From assembly GCA_965221595.1 (NCBI GenBank), contig OZ244900.1, positions 372,001 to 436,000 of the forward strand: a DNA stretch of 64,000 nucleotides. The letters run 5' to 3'. Made by a program: the position numbers and the translations under genes. This document shows, piece by piece, positions 27,152 to 34,375 of the stretch. Position 1 is the stretch's first letter; every line of letters starts with the position of its first letter. The notes beneath the pieces are model-generated. The model was not told the origin of the DNA and searched no databases. It saw nothing but the letters and a program-made list of their open reading frames with translations. This DNA is from JAAXGX01 sp965221595. GTDB taxonomy: Bacteria; Acidobacteriota; Vicinamibacteria; Vicinamibacterales; UBA8438.

Positions 27152-27544
27152 TCAGGCTTTGTACAGCCGGAAGCCGGCCGCGGCGAAATGGCGATCGAAG
27201 GCGAACGCCTCGTGGACGCCATGCCGGCGCATGACGAGGAAACTCACCTGATCGACCAGGCTGACGCTGCGGGGGGCGCCGCGCAGCGCCTCGGCGGCGG
27301 CGTTGTGCAGCGGTTCGTCGACCCACTCGATGTGGAACGCGCGCGCCTCGGCTGCCAGGGCCAGTGCGGTGTCGCGTCCAAGCCGCTGCTCCAGCAGCGC
27401 CATCGATTCGGACAGGACGTAGCTGTGGGTGAGCAGGCGCCGCTCGGCCTGCAACAGCCGGTCGAACGCGAGCCGCGCCGCCCGGTGCTGCGAGTCCCGC
27501 TCGCTGGCCAGAGCGAAGAGGGCGGACGTGTCGACGAAGATCAT
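27152..27544 (-). CDS. vapC: PIN-domain ribonuclease toxin (VapC-like)
   Basis: 130 residues starting at the ATG at 27544, which overlaps the TGA of the antitoxin gene by four bases (ATGA), a coupling signal. The N-terminus MIFVDTSALFAL is the classic PIN start; the acidic metal-binding set is Asp5, Glu46 (VLSESMALLE), Asp98 (SVSLVDQVSF) and Asp117 (AFAFDRHF), all present, so an active Mg2+-dependent RNase is expected. VapC toxins cut tRNA or rRNA when free of antitoxin. It lies just downstream of the RHH gene at 27541-27828 and converges with the propeller gene ending at 27127 (only 24 bp apart). Family assignment firm; RNA target unknown. Confidence 0.9.
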   Translation of the reverse strand: MIFVDTSALFALASERDSQHRAARLAFDRLLQAERRLLTHSYVLSESMALLEQRLGRDTALALAAEARAFHIEWVDEPLHNAAAEALRGAPRSVSLVDQVSFLVMRRHGVHEAFAFDRHFAAAGFRLYKA

Positions 27545-27828
27545 GGCTTCGCGCGCTCGTCCGTCCAACGGCCGGCGATGGCCTCCGCGTACCACTTGTC
27601 ATGATCGACCGACACCGGGACGTTCCGAGGCGGGTCCGGATCACGACCCATCCCGATGAACGTGAAGTCGTCGATGGTTAGTTTCGCCTGCCGGCCATGG
27701 TCGGCGGTACCGAGCGCTTCGGCCAGCGTCTCGCGCACGACGGACGCCATAGACCGGCCGCGCTCGAACGCCTTGCGCCGGACTGCCTCGTAGGTGGCTT
27801 CGTCCAACTGAATCTGCGTGCGCTTCAT
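27541..27828 (-). CDS. vapB: ribbon-helix-helix antitoxin (VapB/CopG-like)
   Basis: 95 residues. ATG at 27828, preceded by GAGCTGAAGGA. The N-terminal 40 residues fit a ribbon-helix-helix DNA-binding domain: beta strand KRTQIQLDEATYEAVRRKA, helix A, then the turn GRSMASVVRETLAEAL. The remainder (LTIDDFTFIGMGRD ... DKWYAEAIAGRW) is the expected disordered toxin-neutralising tail. It stops in the ATGA shared with the PIN toxin. RHH repressors bind as dimers to short tandem or inverted sites next to their own promoter; an array of five GCATG units with exact 8-bp period lies 25-61 bp upstream of its start, which is a natural operator candidate. Confidence 0.9.
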   Translation of the reverse strand: MKRTQIQLDEATYEAVRRKAFERGRSMASVVRETLAEALGTADHGRQAKLTIDDFTFIGMGRDPDPPRNVPVSVDHDKWYAEAIAGRWTDERAKP

Positions 27829-27852
27829 TCCTTCAGCTCCGGGGCTCCGACA

Positions 27853-27892
27853 GCATGACGGCATGACAGCATGCAGGCATGATAGCATGCGA
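27853..27892. repeat. five-unit GCATGNNN octamer array (candidate RHH operator)
   Basis: GCATG begins at 27853, 27861, 27869, 27877 and 27885, an exact 8-bp period, with variable three-base spacers (ACG, ACA, CAG, ATA, CGA). Two of the units read as the palindrome GCATGC. The array lies in the 88-bp gap between the divergent starts of the RHH antitoxin (27828) and the NIPSNAP gene (27917). RHH repressors such as MetJ (8-bp met boxes) and the omega repressor (7-bp heptads) bind tandem arrays of this kind. Confidence 0.65.
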
Positions 27893-27916
27893 CAGCACAA
27901 CGGAGGAGGCAAGACC

Positions 27917-28345
27917 ATGCTGAAGTGGCGCATTCTCGCAATCGTCGGGTTCGCGTTCGGGATCGTCGGCAGCGGCTGGGCGCTCGCGGAGCAGCAGCGC
28001 GCGGCGTCGCGGGTCTACGAGCTGCGCGTGTACACGACGCTGCCGGGCAAGCGGGCAGCCCTGGCCGACCGCTTCCGCGACCACACGTCGAAGATGTTCG
28101 AGCGGGCCGGGATGACCAACGTCGGCTACTGGAACGCGGCCACCGGCGACAACGCCGAGGAGACGTTCGTCTACCTGCTGGCGTATCCGTCCCGCGCGGC
28201 GCGCGACCGGTCGTGGGACGCGCTGCGCACCTACGAGGACTTCCAGGAGCTCATCCTCGATGTGGAGCGGGACGACGAGCGGAAGCTCATCGAGAACATC
28301 GAGGCGCGAATCCTGGAGCCGACGTCCTACTCGGGCCTCGACTGA
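27917..28345 (+). CDS. NIPSNAP-family protein 2 with N-terminal signal/anchor
   Basis: 142 residues; CGGAGGAGGC lies seven bases before the ATG at 27917. MLKWRILAIVGFAFGIVGSGWALA is a signal peptide or membrane anchor, followed by the NIPSNAP core: RVYELRVYTTLPGKRAALADRF, HTSKMFERAGMTNVGYWNA, FVYLLAYPSRAARDRSWDAL and the closing EARILEPTSYSGLD, whose ending resembles PTDYSP-type termini of the family. It shares fold and the terminal S-x-Y-S element with the gene at 21656. It is transcribed away from the toxin-antitoxin pair across the GCATG array, so it may be under the same repressor. Biochemical role unknown. Confidence 0.8.
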   Translation: MLKWRILAIVGFAFGIVGSGWALAEQQRAASRVYELRVYTTLPGKRAALADRFRDHTSKMFERAGMTNVGYWNAATGDNAEETFVYLLAYPSRAARDRSWDALRTYEDFQELILDVERDDERKLIENIEARILEPTSYSGLD

Positions 28346-28432
28346 CCCGGGCGGCGGCCGCCGGCGGCGCTCGCACGGCCGCAGTCCGCTCGGACGGTTG
28401 CAGGCGCGCACGCCCGCGGTGAGGTTGCCCGC

Positions 28433-28478
28433 CCGCCGGGTGCGGGGTAGGATGCGGACTGCTGCCCCCACCCGGCGG
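28433..28478 (+). terminator. hairpin upstream of the DUF1592 gene (terminator or leader structure)
   Basis: CCGCCGGGTGCGGGG (28433-28447) pairs with CCCCCACCCGGCGG (28465-28478) with one bulge; GCCCG/CGGGC outside extends it. It may end the NIPSNAP transcript or form a leader for the gene at 28505. A TAGGAT hexamer (28448-28453) falls in its loop. Confidence 0.45.
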
Positions 28479-28504
28479 CGCCGGCGGGCTGGAAGGAACC
28501 ACTG

Positions 28505-31006
28505 ATGGTGCGAGCGCAGGGTTGCTTGCGGCGGACGGCGATCGGACTGGCGTGCGCCGCGCTGGTGTCGGCGGCCGGCGCTTCCGGCGCGCAGCCGGAG
28601 GCGGTCCGGCCGGCCGCTGCGCCGGCTGCCGCCCGGCAGGCCGCGGCGGTGTCGCCGCGCGCCATGCTCGACCGCTACTGCGTCACCTGCCACAACGACC
28701 GGCTGCGCACCGGCGGGCTCGTTCTCGACGCATCCGCCGTCGACGCCGGCAACCCGAGCCGCGACACTGACGTCTGGGAGCGGGTCATCGCGAAGCTGCG
28801 GACCGGGGCGATGCCGCCGCCGGGCCGTCCGCGTCCGGGCGCGGCGACGTACGCGTCGGTGGCGGCCCGCCTCGAGGCCGACATCGACCGGGCCGCCGCG
28901 GCGCGACCCAACCCCGGTCGGACCGGCACCGTGCACCGGCTGAACCGAACCGAGTACCGCAACGCGGTTCGCGACCTGCTGGCCCTCGACCTCGACGTGA
29001 CGCCGCTGCTCCCGGGCGACGAGACGTCGGACACCGGCTTCGACAACAACGCCGACGTACTGTCGATCTCCACGGCGCAGCTGGAGCGCTACCTCTCTGC
29101 GGCCCGCACCATCACGCGCCTCGCTACCGGCCTGCCGCCGGCGGGCCCGGGCTTCGAGACGTTCGACGTGCCTCTGCTCCTGCTGCAGGACGACCGCCGG
29201 AGCGAGGCGCTGCCGCTCGGCTCGCGGGGCGGCGTCGCCATCCCGTACCACTTCCCGGTGGACGGCGAGTACCTCGTCAAGATCGAGCTGCGGTCGAACT
29301 GGCAGGACTACATCCTGGGCATGGGCTCCGCGCACCATCTCGACGTGCGGATCGACGGCCGGCTGGTCAAGCGGTTCACGGTCGGCGGCAAGGCCCCGGG
29401 CCGGCCGGCACCGGTCACGTTCACGATCGCCGAGCGCGGCGATCCCGAGTGGGAGACGTATCTGCAACATGCTGACGAGCGCCTCGAGGTGCGTGTGCCG
29501 GTCGAGGCCGGCCCGCGCACGGTGGGCGTCTCGTTCGTGCGCAATCTCTGGGAGCCGGAGGGGATCCTCAAGCCGCGGCAGGCCGGCGAGGTGCTCTCGA
29601 ACGACGAGGCGTACCACGGCAACGCCGCGGTGAGTGCCGTCGCCATCGGCGGGCCGTACAGCCCGGCAGGACCGGGCGACACCCCGAGCCGGCGTGCGAT
29701 CTTCACCTGCCGTCCCTCCGCTACCGCCGCGGCGGCCGACGAGCGGGCGTGCGCCGCCGCGATCGTGTCGCGCCTGGCGCGGCGCGCCTACCGGCGGCCG
29801 GTGACGCCCGCCGACATCGGGACGCTGCTCGACTTCTTCGCGCCCGGCCGCGAGAGCGGCGGTACCTTCGACGCCGGCATCCAGCTCGCGCTCGAGCGCA
29901 TGCTCGTCGACCCGGACTTCCTCCTGCGTATCGAGAACGAGCCGGCGGGCGCCGCGCCCGGCGAGCCGTACCGGCTGAGCGACCTGGAGGTCAGCTCGCG
30001 CCTGTCGTTCTTCCTGTGGGGCAGCATTCCCGACGAGCCGCTGCTGGCCGCGGCCGAGCAGGGCAGGCTGACTGATCCGGCCGTCCTGAACGCTCAGGTC
30101 CGGCGCATGCTGGCCGACCCACGCGCCCGATCGCTAGTCGACGACTTCGCCTTCCAATGGCTGCACCTGCGCAACCTGGAGGACGTCAAGGGCGACCCGG
30201 TGCCCTATCCCGACTTCGACGACAACCTCGTCGAGGCGTTCCGGCAGGAGACCACCCTGTTCCTGGCCAGCACGCTCGACGCGGACCGCAGCGTGCTCGA
30301 CCTGCTGGCTGCCGACTACACGTTCGTCAACGAGCGGCTCGCACGCCACTACGGCCTCCCGGGCGTCTACGGGAGCCGGTTCCGGCGCGTCACGCTCGCC
30401 GACCGCGAGCAGCGCGGCGGTCTGCTGGGGCACGGCAGCCTGCTGGCGCTGACTTCCTACCCGACGCGGACGTCGCCGGTGCTGCGCGGCAAGTGGCTGC
30501 TCGATACGATTCTCGGCGCGCCGCCCCCGTCGCCGCCGGCCGACGTCCCCGCGCTGCCGGAACGGGGCGACGGCGGCCGGACCACCACCGTGCGCGAGCG
30601 GCTGGAGCGGCATCGGCAGTCGCCGGCGTGCGCCACGTGCCACGCGTCGATCGATCCGCCCGGCTTCGCGCTGGAGCAGTTCGACGGGTTGGGGGCCTGG
30701 CGGACCGCCGACGAGTTCGGCAACCCGATCGACGCGACGGCGACCATGCCCAACGGCCGGACGGTGACCGGGATGGCCGGCCTGCGCGCACTGCTGCTGG
30801 AAGAGCCGGAACAGTTCGCCCGCACCGTGACCGCCAGGCTGCTGTCGTACGCGCTCGGCCGCGGCCTCACGTCCACCGACCAGCCCACCGTGCGCGCCGT
30901 CGTCCGCGCCGCCGCCGCCGACGACTACCGCTGGTCGGCGCTCATCGCCGGCATCGTCCGCAGCCCGGCGTTCCTGATGCGCAACGCAGCGGCCGCAGGA
31001 GATTGA
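28505..31006 (+). CDS. DUF1592/DUF1588-type secreted c-type cytochrome protein
   Basis: 833 residues with an N-terminal signal (IGLACAALVSAAGASGAQ). It has the planctomycete-cytochrome arrangement: an N-terminal haem motif C59-V-T-C62-H63 with the segment KLRTGAMPPPGRPRP, then the DUF1587/1595/1592 core (TVHRLNRTEYRNAVRDLLALDLDV; FVRNLWEPEGI; RRAYRRPVTPADIGTLLDFF; YRLSDLEVSSRLSFFLWGSIPDEPLL), DUF1588 (EQRGGLLGHGSLLALTSYP) and a second C709-A-T-C712-H713 followed by SIDPPGFALEQFD, and DUF1585 (LLSYALGRGLTSTDQ). It is always paired with DUF1552 proteins, as here (31178). The two haem motifs suggest periplasmic electron transfer or oxidative polymer degradation. The precise reaction is not established. 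Confidence 0.9.
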   Translation: MVRAQGCLRRTAIGLACAALVSAAGASGAQPEAVRPAAAPAAARQAAAVSPRAMLDRYCVTCHNDRLRTGGLVLDASAVDAGNPSRDTDVWERVIAKLRTGAMPPPGRPRPGAATYASVAARLEADIDRAAAARPNPGRTGTVHRLNRTEYRNAVRDLLALDLDVTPLLPGDETSDTGFDNNADVLSISTAQLERYLSAARTITRLATGLPPAGPGFETFDVPLLLLQDDRRSEALPLGSRGGVAIPYHFPVDGEYLVKIELRSNWQDYILGMGSAHHLDVRIDGRLVKRFTVGGKAPGRPAPVTFTIAERGDPEWETYLQHADERLEVRVPVEAGPRTVGVSFVRNLWEPEGILKPRQAGEVLSNDEAYHGNAAVSAVAIGGPYSPAGPGDTPSRRAIFTCRPSATAAAADERACAAAIVSRLARRAYRRPVTPADIGTLLDFFAPGRESGGTFDAGIQLALERMLVDPDFLLRIENEPAGAAPGEPYRLSDLEVSSRLSFFLWGSIPDEPLLAAAEQGRLTDPAVLNAQVRRMLADPRARSLVDDFAFQWLHLRNLEDVKGDPVPYPDFDDNLVEAFRQETTLFLASTLDADRSVLDLLAADYTFVNERLARHYGLPGVYGSRFRRVTLADREQRGGLLGHGSLLALTSYPTRTSPVLRGKWLLDTILGAPPPSPPADVPALPERGDGGRTTTVRERLERHRQSPACATCHASIDPPGFALEQFDGLGAWRTADEFGNPIDATATMPNGRTVTGMAGLRALLLEEPEQFARTVTARLLSYALGRGLTSTDQPTVRAVVRAAAADDYRWSALIAGIVRSPAFLMRNAAAAGD

Positions 31007-31177
31007 TTGTGGCAGCAACTGGGGCATCATCTACGCTCGGCCGTGAAGCGTGTGTCGAGAGCGGACAGTGGCCAAGCGATCTGTGCCCTCGTCGCGCCTT
31101 GTCAGGCAGGCGCCTCGCCGCTCGCGGTGCGACGCGGGCTTTCACCACGGACTGTTGAACGAAGCAGGGACAAGAGC

Positions 31178-32515
31178 ATGACCATCACGGGAAAATCGCT
31201 GCCGCGGCGGACTGTCCTGCGCGGTCTCGGCGTGACGCTGAGCCTGCCGTTCCTCGACGCGATGTCGCCCGCGCTCGCTGCGCTGTCGAAGACCGCGGCG
31301 AAGCCGGTCCACCGCTTCCAGGCCATCTACGTGCCCAACGGCATGGCGATGCAGTATTGGACGCCGGAGAAGGCGGGCCGCGCCTTCGAGCTGACGCCCA
31401 TCCTGGCCCCGTTCGCGCCGTTCCGCGACCGACTGCTGGTCGTTTCGGGACTGCGTGCGTCGTGGGCGTACGTGCACGCGGGCGCCTCGGCGTCGTTCCT
31501 GACGGGGACGCCGCGCGGCGGCCGGAACGAAACCGACGTGCTGGCCAGCACCTCGGTGGACCAGATCCTTGCGCGGGAGCTGGGCAGGACCACGCAGCTC
31601 GGCTCGCTGGAAGTCTCGATGGACAAGTTCGCCAACGCCGGCCAGTGCACGGCCGGTCTGAGCTGCGCCTACACGCAAACGATTTCGTGGCGCACCCCGA
31701 CGATGCCGCTGCCGATGGAGAACAACCCGCGCGCCGTCTTCGAGCGGCTGTTCGGGGACAGCGGCTCGGCCGACCCGGCCGTCCGGCGGGCGCGGCGGCA
31801 GCAGAAGCAGAGCATCCTCGACTCGGTCACCGACAAGCTCACCGACCTGAAGTTGGCGGTCGGGCCGCGCGACCGCGTGAAGCTGGACGAGTACACCGAG
31901 GCCGTCCGCGACGTCGAGCGGCGGATCCGGATCGCCGAGCAGCAGCGTGACGTCCAGCCCTCGTTCACGGAGCAGCCGTCGGCGCCGCCGCGCGTCTTCG
32001 AGGAGCATCTCGGGCTGATGTTCGACCTGCAGCTGCTGGCGCTCCAGGCCGACCTGACGCGCGTGGTCACGTTCATGATGGGACGCGAGCAGAGCACCCG
32101 TGCCTATCCGCAGATCGGGGTCCCCGACGCGCACCATCCGCTCTCGCACCACGAGGACGATCCGGAACGCATCGCGGTGATGTCGAAGATCAACGCGTAC
32201 CACGCCGAGCTGACCGCCGGTTACCTGGCGCGCCTGCGCGCGGTCGAGGACGCCGACGGCTCGCTGCTCGACAACATGACCATTCTCTACGGCGCCGGCA
32301 TTTCGAACAGCACGCGTCACCTCGGCGTCAACCTGCCCCTGCTGGTCATCGGAGGCGGCGCCGGTAGGCTCAAGGGCGGCCGGCACCTGCGCTATTCCGG
32401 CAGCACGTCCAACGCGGACCTGCTGCTGACGCTGATGGACAAACTCGACATGCCGCTCGACCGCCTCGGCAACAGCACCACGAAGCTGCCGATCGACACG
32501 CTGTCGGAGGTGTGA
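31178..32515 (+). CDS. DUF1552 Tat-exported protein
   Basis: 445 residues; the ATG at 31178 is followed by a twin-arginine signal (LPRRTVLRGLGVTLSLPFLDA), so the protein is exported folded, often a sign of a cofactor. The mature part matches DUF1552: FQAIYVPNGMAMQYWTPE, FRDRLLVVSGL, HAGASASFLTGTPRG, TSVDQILARELG, SISW-type TISWRTPTMPLPMENNPRAVFERLFG, a helical linker, MFDLQLLALQADLTRVVTFMMGRE, DAHHPLSHHEDDPE and YGAGISNSTRH. It resembles the alkaline-phosphatase-like DUF1501 superfamily (His-rich HHPLSHH element). It follows its usual partner DUF1592 by 171 bp on the same strand. Function not experimentally known; likely periplasmic hydrolase or redox partner. Confidence 0.9.
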   Translation: MTITGKSLPRRTVLRGLGVTLSLPFLDAMSPALAALSKTAAKPVHRFQAIYVPNGMAMQYWTPEKAGRAFELTPILAPFAPFRDRLLVVSGLRASWAYVHAGASASFLTGTPRGGRNETDVLASTSVDQILARELGRTTQLGSLEVSMDKFANAGQCTAGLSCAYTQTISWRTPTMPLPMENNPRAVFERLFGDSGSADPAVRRARRQQKQSILDSVTDKLTDLKLAVGPRDRVKLDEYTEAVRDVERRIRIAEQQRDVQPSFTEQPSAPPRVFEEHLGLMFDLQLLALQADLTRVVTFMMGREQSTRAYPQIGVPDAHHPLSHHEDDPERIAVMSKINAYHAELTAGYLARLRAVEDADGSLLDNMTILYGAGISNSTRHLGVNLPLLVIGGGAGRLKGGRHLRYSGSTSNADLLLTLMDKLDMPLDRLGNSTTKLPIDTLSEV

Positions 32516-32593
32516 GTCGGGCGGTGACCAGGACCAGGAAGTTAAAGGTGACCCTCGACCTCCACGAGTCGGAGCCGGCAGGGTAGTTCGCAC

Positions 32594-34150
32594 ATGCCCA
32601 CGGTCACGATGACTCGGCGAGCCCCGGTTCAGGCGGCGCTCCTGGCGGTTCTGGTCGGCGCGCATGCGGCCGCCGCATCCGCCGCGGATCAGCCGCTCCC
32701 CGACGCGGCGCAGCGCGGCGAGTGGGGCGTCGTGCGCGCGCTGGTGGCGCAGGGGGCCGCTGTGACGGCCCGGCAGGGTGACGGCGCCACTGCGCTGCAC
32801 TGGGCTGCGTACCGCGACGCGGGCGAAGTGGCCGAGCTGCTGATCGGCGCCGGCGCGGACGTGAACGCGGCCAACGACCTCGGCGTCACGCCGCTGTGGG
32901 CGGCCTGCGAGAACGGTAGTGCGGCCCTGGTGCAACGGCTGCTCGATGCGGGTGCAGACCCGAACGCGGCGCTCCTGTCGGGCGAGACACCGCTGATGAC
33001 CGCTGCCCGCGTGGGGGCGGCCGATGTCGCCGGCGCACTGCTGGAGGCCGGCGCCGCGGCGGGGGCGACCGGGGCACGCGGTCAGACCGCGCTGATGTGG
33101 GCGGCGTCGCAGCGGCATCCCGCGGTCGTCGAGGTGCTCCTCGCGCACGGCGCGGCGGTGGACGCCCGCTCGGATGTCCGGATCGAGGTGGTCAAGACCA
33201 CCCCCGAGCCCTGGAATCCGGAGTACGTCACCGAGATTCCGCAGGGGGGCTACACGCCGCTGCTGTTCGCGGCGCGCGTGGGCGACCTCGCCTCCGCGAA
33301 GCTGCTGGTCGCCGCCGGGGCCGACGTGAACGACCAGCCGCCCTACGGCACGAGCGCGACGGTCGTGGCGGCGCACAGCGGCCACCGCGACGTGGCCGTG
33401 TTCCTGCTGGAGCAGGGTGCCGACCCGAACGCGGCGGACGCCGGCTACACCGCGCTCCACGCCGCGATTCTGCACAAGGACGCGGCGCTGGTGCGCGCGC
33501 TACTCGACCACGGAGCGGATCCCGAAGCCCGGGTGCAGGTCTCCACGCCCATCCGGCGCGACGCCGTCGACTTCTACCTGCATCCGTCGTACGTCGGTGC
33601 GGCGCCCTTCTGGCTCGCAGCGCGTTTCAATGCGCCGGACATCATGCGTCTGCTCCTCGACCAGGGCGCCGATCCGCTCGTGGCGCACTACCCGACGTAC
33701 TGGCCCGGCTCGTTGTCCATCCGGGACGAAAGGGTGCAGGTACGCGAGGGGGCGACCAGCGCGCTGATGGCGGCAGCCGGTCTCGGGGGACGCGATCCGC
33801 TCGTCACGGTCGACCGTCTCGACCGCATCGCCGAGAGCGCGCCGGTCCGCAGCACGCGGCGTGAGCCCGACCGCATCGCGCGGGAGCGCACGATGCTGGA
33901 GGCAGTCAGCATCGCCGCCGAGCAGGGAATCGACGTCGACATGGCGAACGCCGCGGGCGACACGGCCCTGCACGCCGCCGCGCGCGGCGGGTACGACCGC
34001 GTCGTCGAGTACCTGGTGGCGCGCGGCGCGCAGGTGGACGTCACGAACCGCGCCGGCCGGACGCCGCTTGCGCTCGCGCAACGCGCGCCGGACGAGGCAG
34101 CCCGCCAGCGGACCGTGGACCTGCTGCGGCAGCTGGGCGGCGGCGAGTAG
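32594..34150 (+). CDS. secreted ankyrin-repeat protein
   Basis: 518 residues with a signal peptide (LLAVLVGAHAAAASAAD). About eight ankyrin repeats are readable: GDGATALHWAAYRDAGEVAELLIGAGADV, LGVTPLWAACENG, GETPLMTAARVG, GQTALMWAASQRH, GYTPLLFAARVG, GYTALHAAILHKD, AAPFWLAARFNAPDIMRLLL and, after an interruption, GDTALHAAARGGYDRVVEYLVARGA. Between repeats sit two inserts: residues ~196-213 (a VEVVKTTPEPWNPEY-like stretch) and a longer one around residues ~370-440. Periplasmic ankyrin proteins usually act as protein-binding scaffolds; family examples shield catalase or redox enzymes, but no target can be named here. It follows the DUF1552 gene by 78 bp and may belong to that unit. Confidence 0.85.
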   Translation: MPTVTMTRRAPVQAALLAVLVGAHAAAASAADQPLPDAAQRGEWGVVRALVAQGAAVTARQGDGATALHWAAYRDAGEVAELLIGAGADVNAANDLGVTPLWAACENGSAALVQRLLDAGADPNAALLSGETPLMTAARVGAADVAGALLEAGAAAGATGARGQTALMWAASQRHPAVVEVLLAHGAAVDARSDVRIEVVKTTPEPWNPEYVTEIPQGGYTPLLFAARVGDLASAKLLVAAGADVNDQPPYGTSATVVAAHSGHRDVAVFLLEQGADPNAADAGYTALHAAILHKDAALVRALLDHGADPEARVQVSTPIRRDAVDFYLHPSYVGAAPFWLAARFNAPDIMRLLLDQGADPLVAHYPTYWPGSLSIRDERVQVREGATSALMAAAGLGGRDPLVTVDRLDRIAESAPVRSTRREPDRIARERTMLEAVSIAAEQGIDVDMANAAGDTALHAAARGGYDRVVEYLVARGAQVDVTNRAGRTPLALAQRAPDEAARQRTVDLLRQLGGGE

Positions 34151-34199
34151 CCCGAGGCTCTCCTGTCCCCACCTCAGATCGGCATCTATCCCCGCGGGC

Positions 34200-34208
34200 T
34201 GCTAGACT
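34200..34208 (+). promoter_or_regulatory. candidate promoter (extended -10) for SRP RNA
   Basis: TGCTAGACT, identical to the element at 2015-2023, lies about 30 bp before the paired 5' end of the SRP RNA. A short 5' leader would then be processed. No convincing -35. Confidence 0.3.
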
Positions 34209-34237
34209 GAACCGCGCACCCGGTACGCGCAATCGGC

Positions 34238-34366
34238 GGCGGGTCGCACCGCGGCTCGGACCCTGTGCAATATCAGCCTACGAACCGCGTCAGGGCCGGA
34301 AGGCAGCAGCGCTAAGTAGTCACTGACATGTGCCGCAGGTCCCTCCGGGCCGCGGTGGGACCCGCC
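34238..34366 (+). ncRNA. ffs: signal recognition particle RNA (4.5S, small bacterial type)
   Basis: The universally conserved domain IV is present: GTCAGGGCCGGAAGGCAGCA followed by GCGCTAAG, with the GGAA tetraloop and asymmetric loop that bind Ffh. The terminal helix is long and well paired: GGCGGGTC (34238-34245) with GACCCGCC (34359-34366), and CACCGCGG with CCGCGGTG. Boundaries are set by this pairing. It ends 9 bp before dnaX. Confidence 0.93.
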
Positions 34367-34375
34367 TCGCAAACG

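Noticed and set aside
27853..27892. CRISPR-like short repeat array
   Set aside because: Units are 8 bp with 3-bp spacers, far too short for CRISPR; no cas genes.
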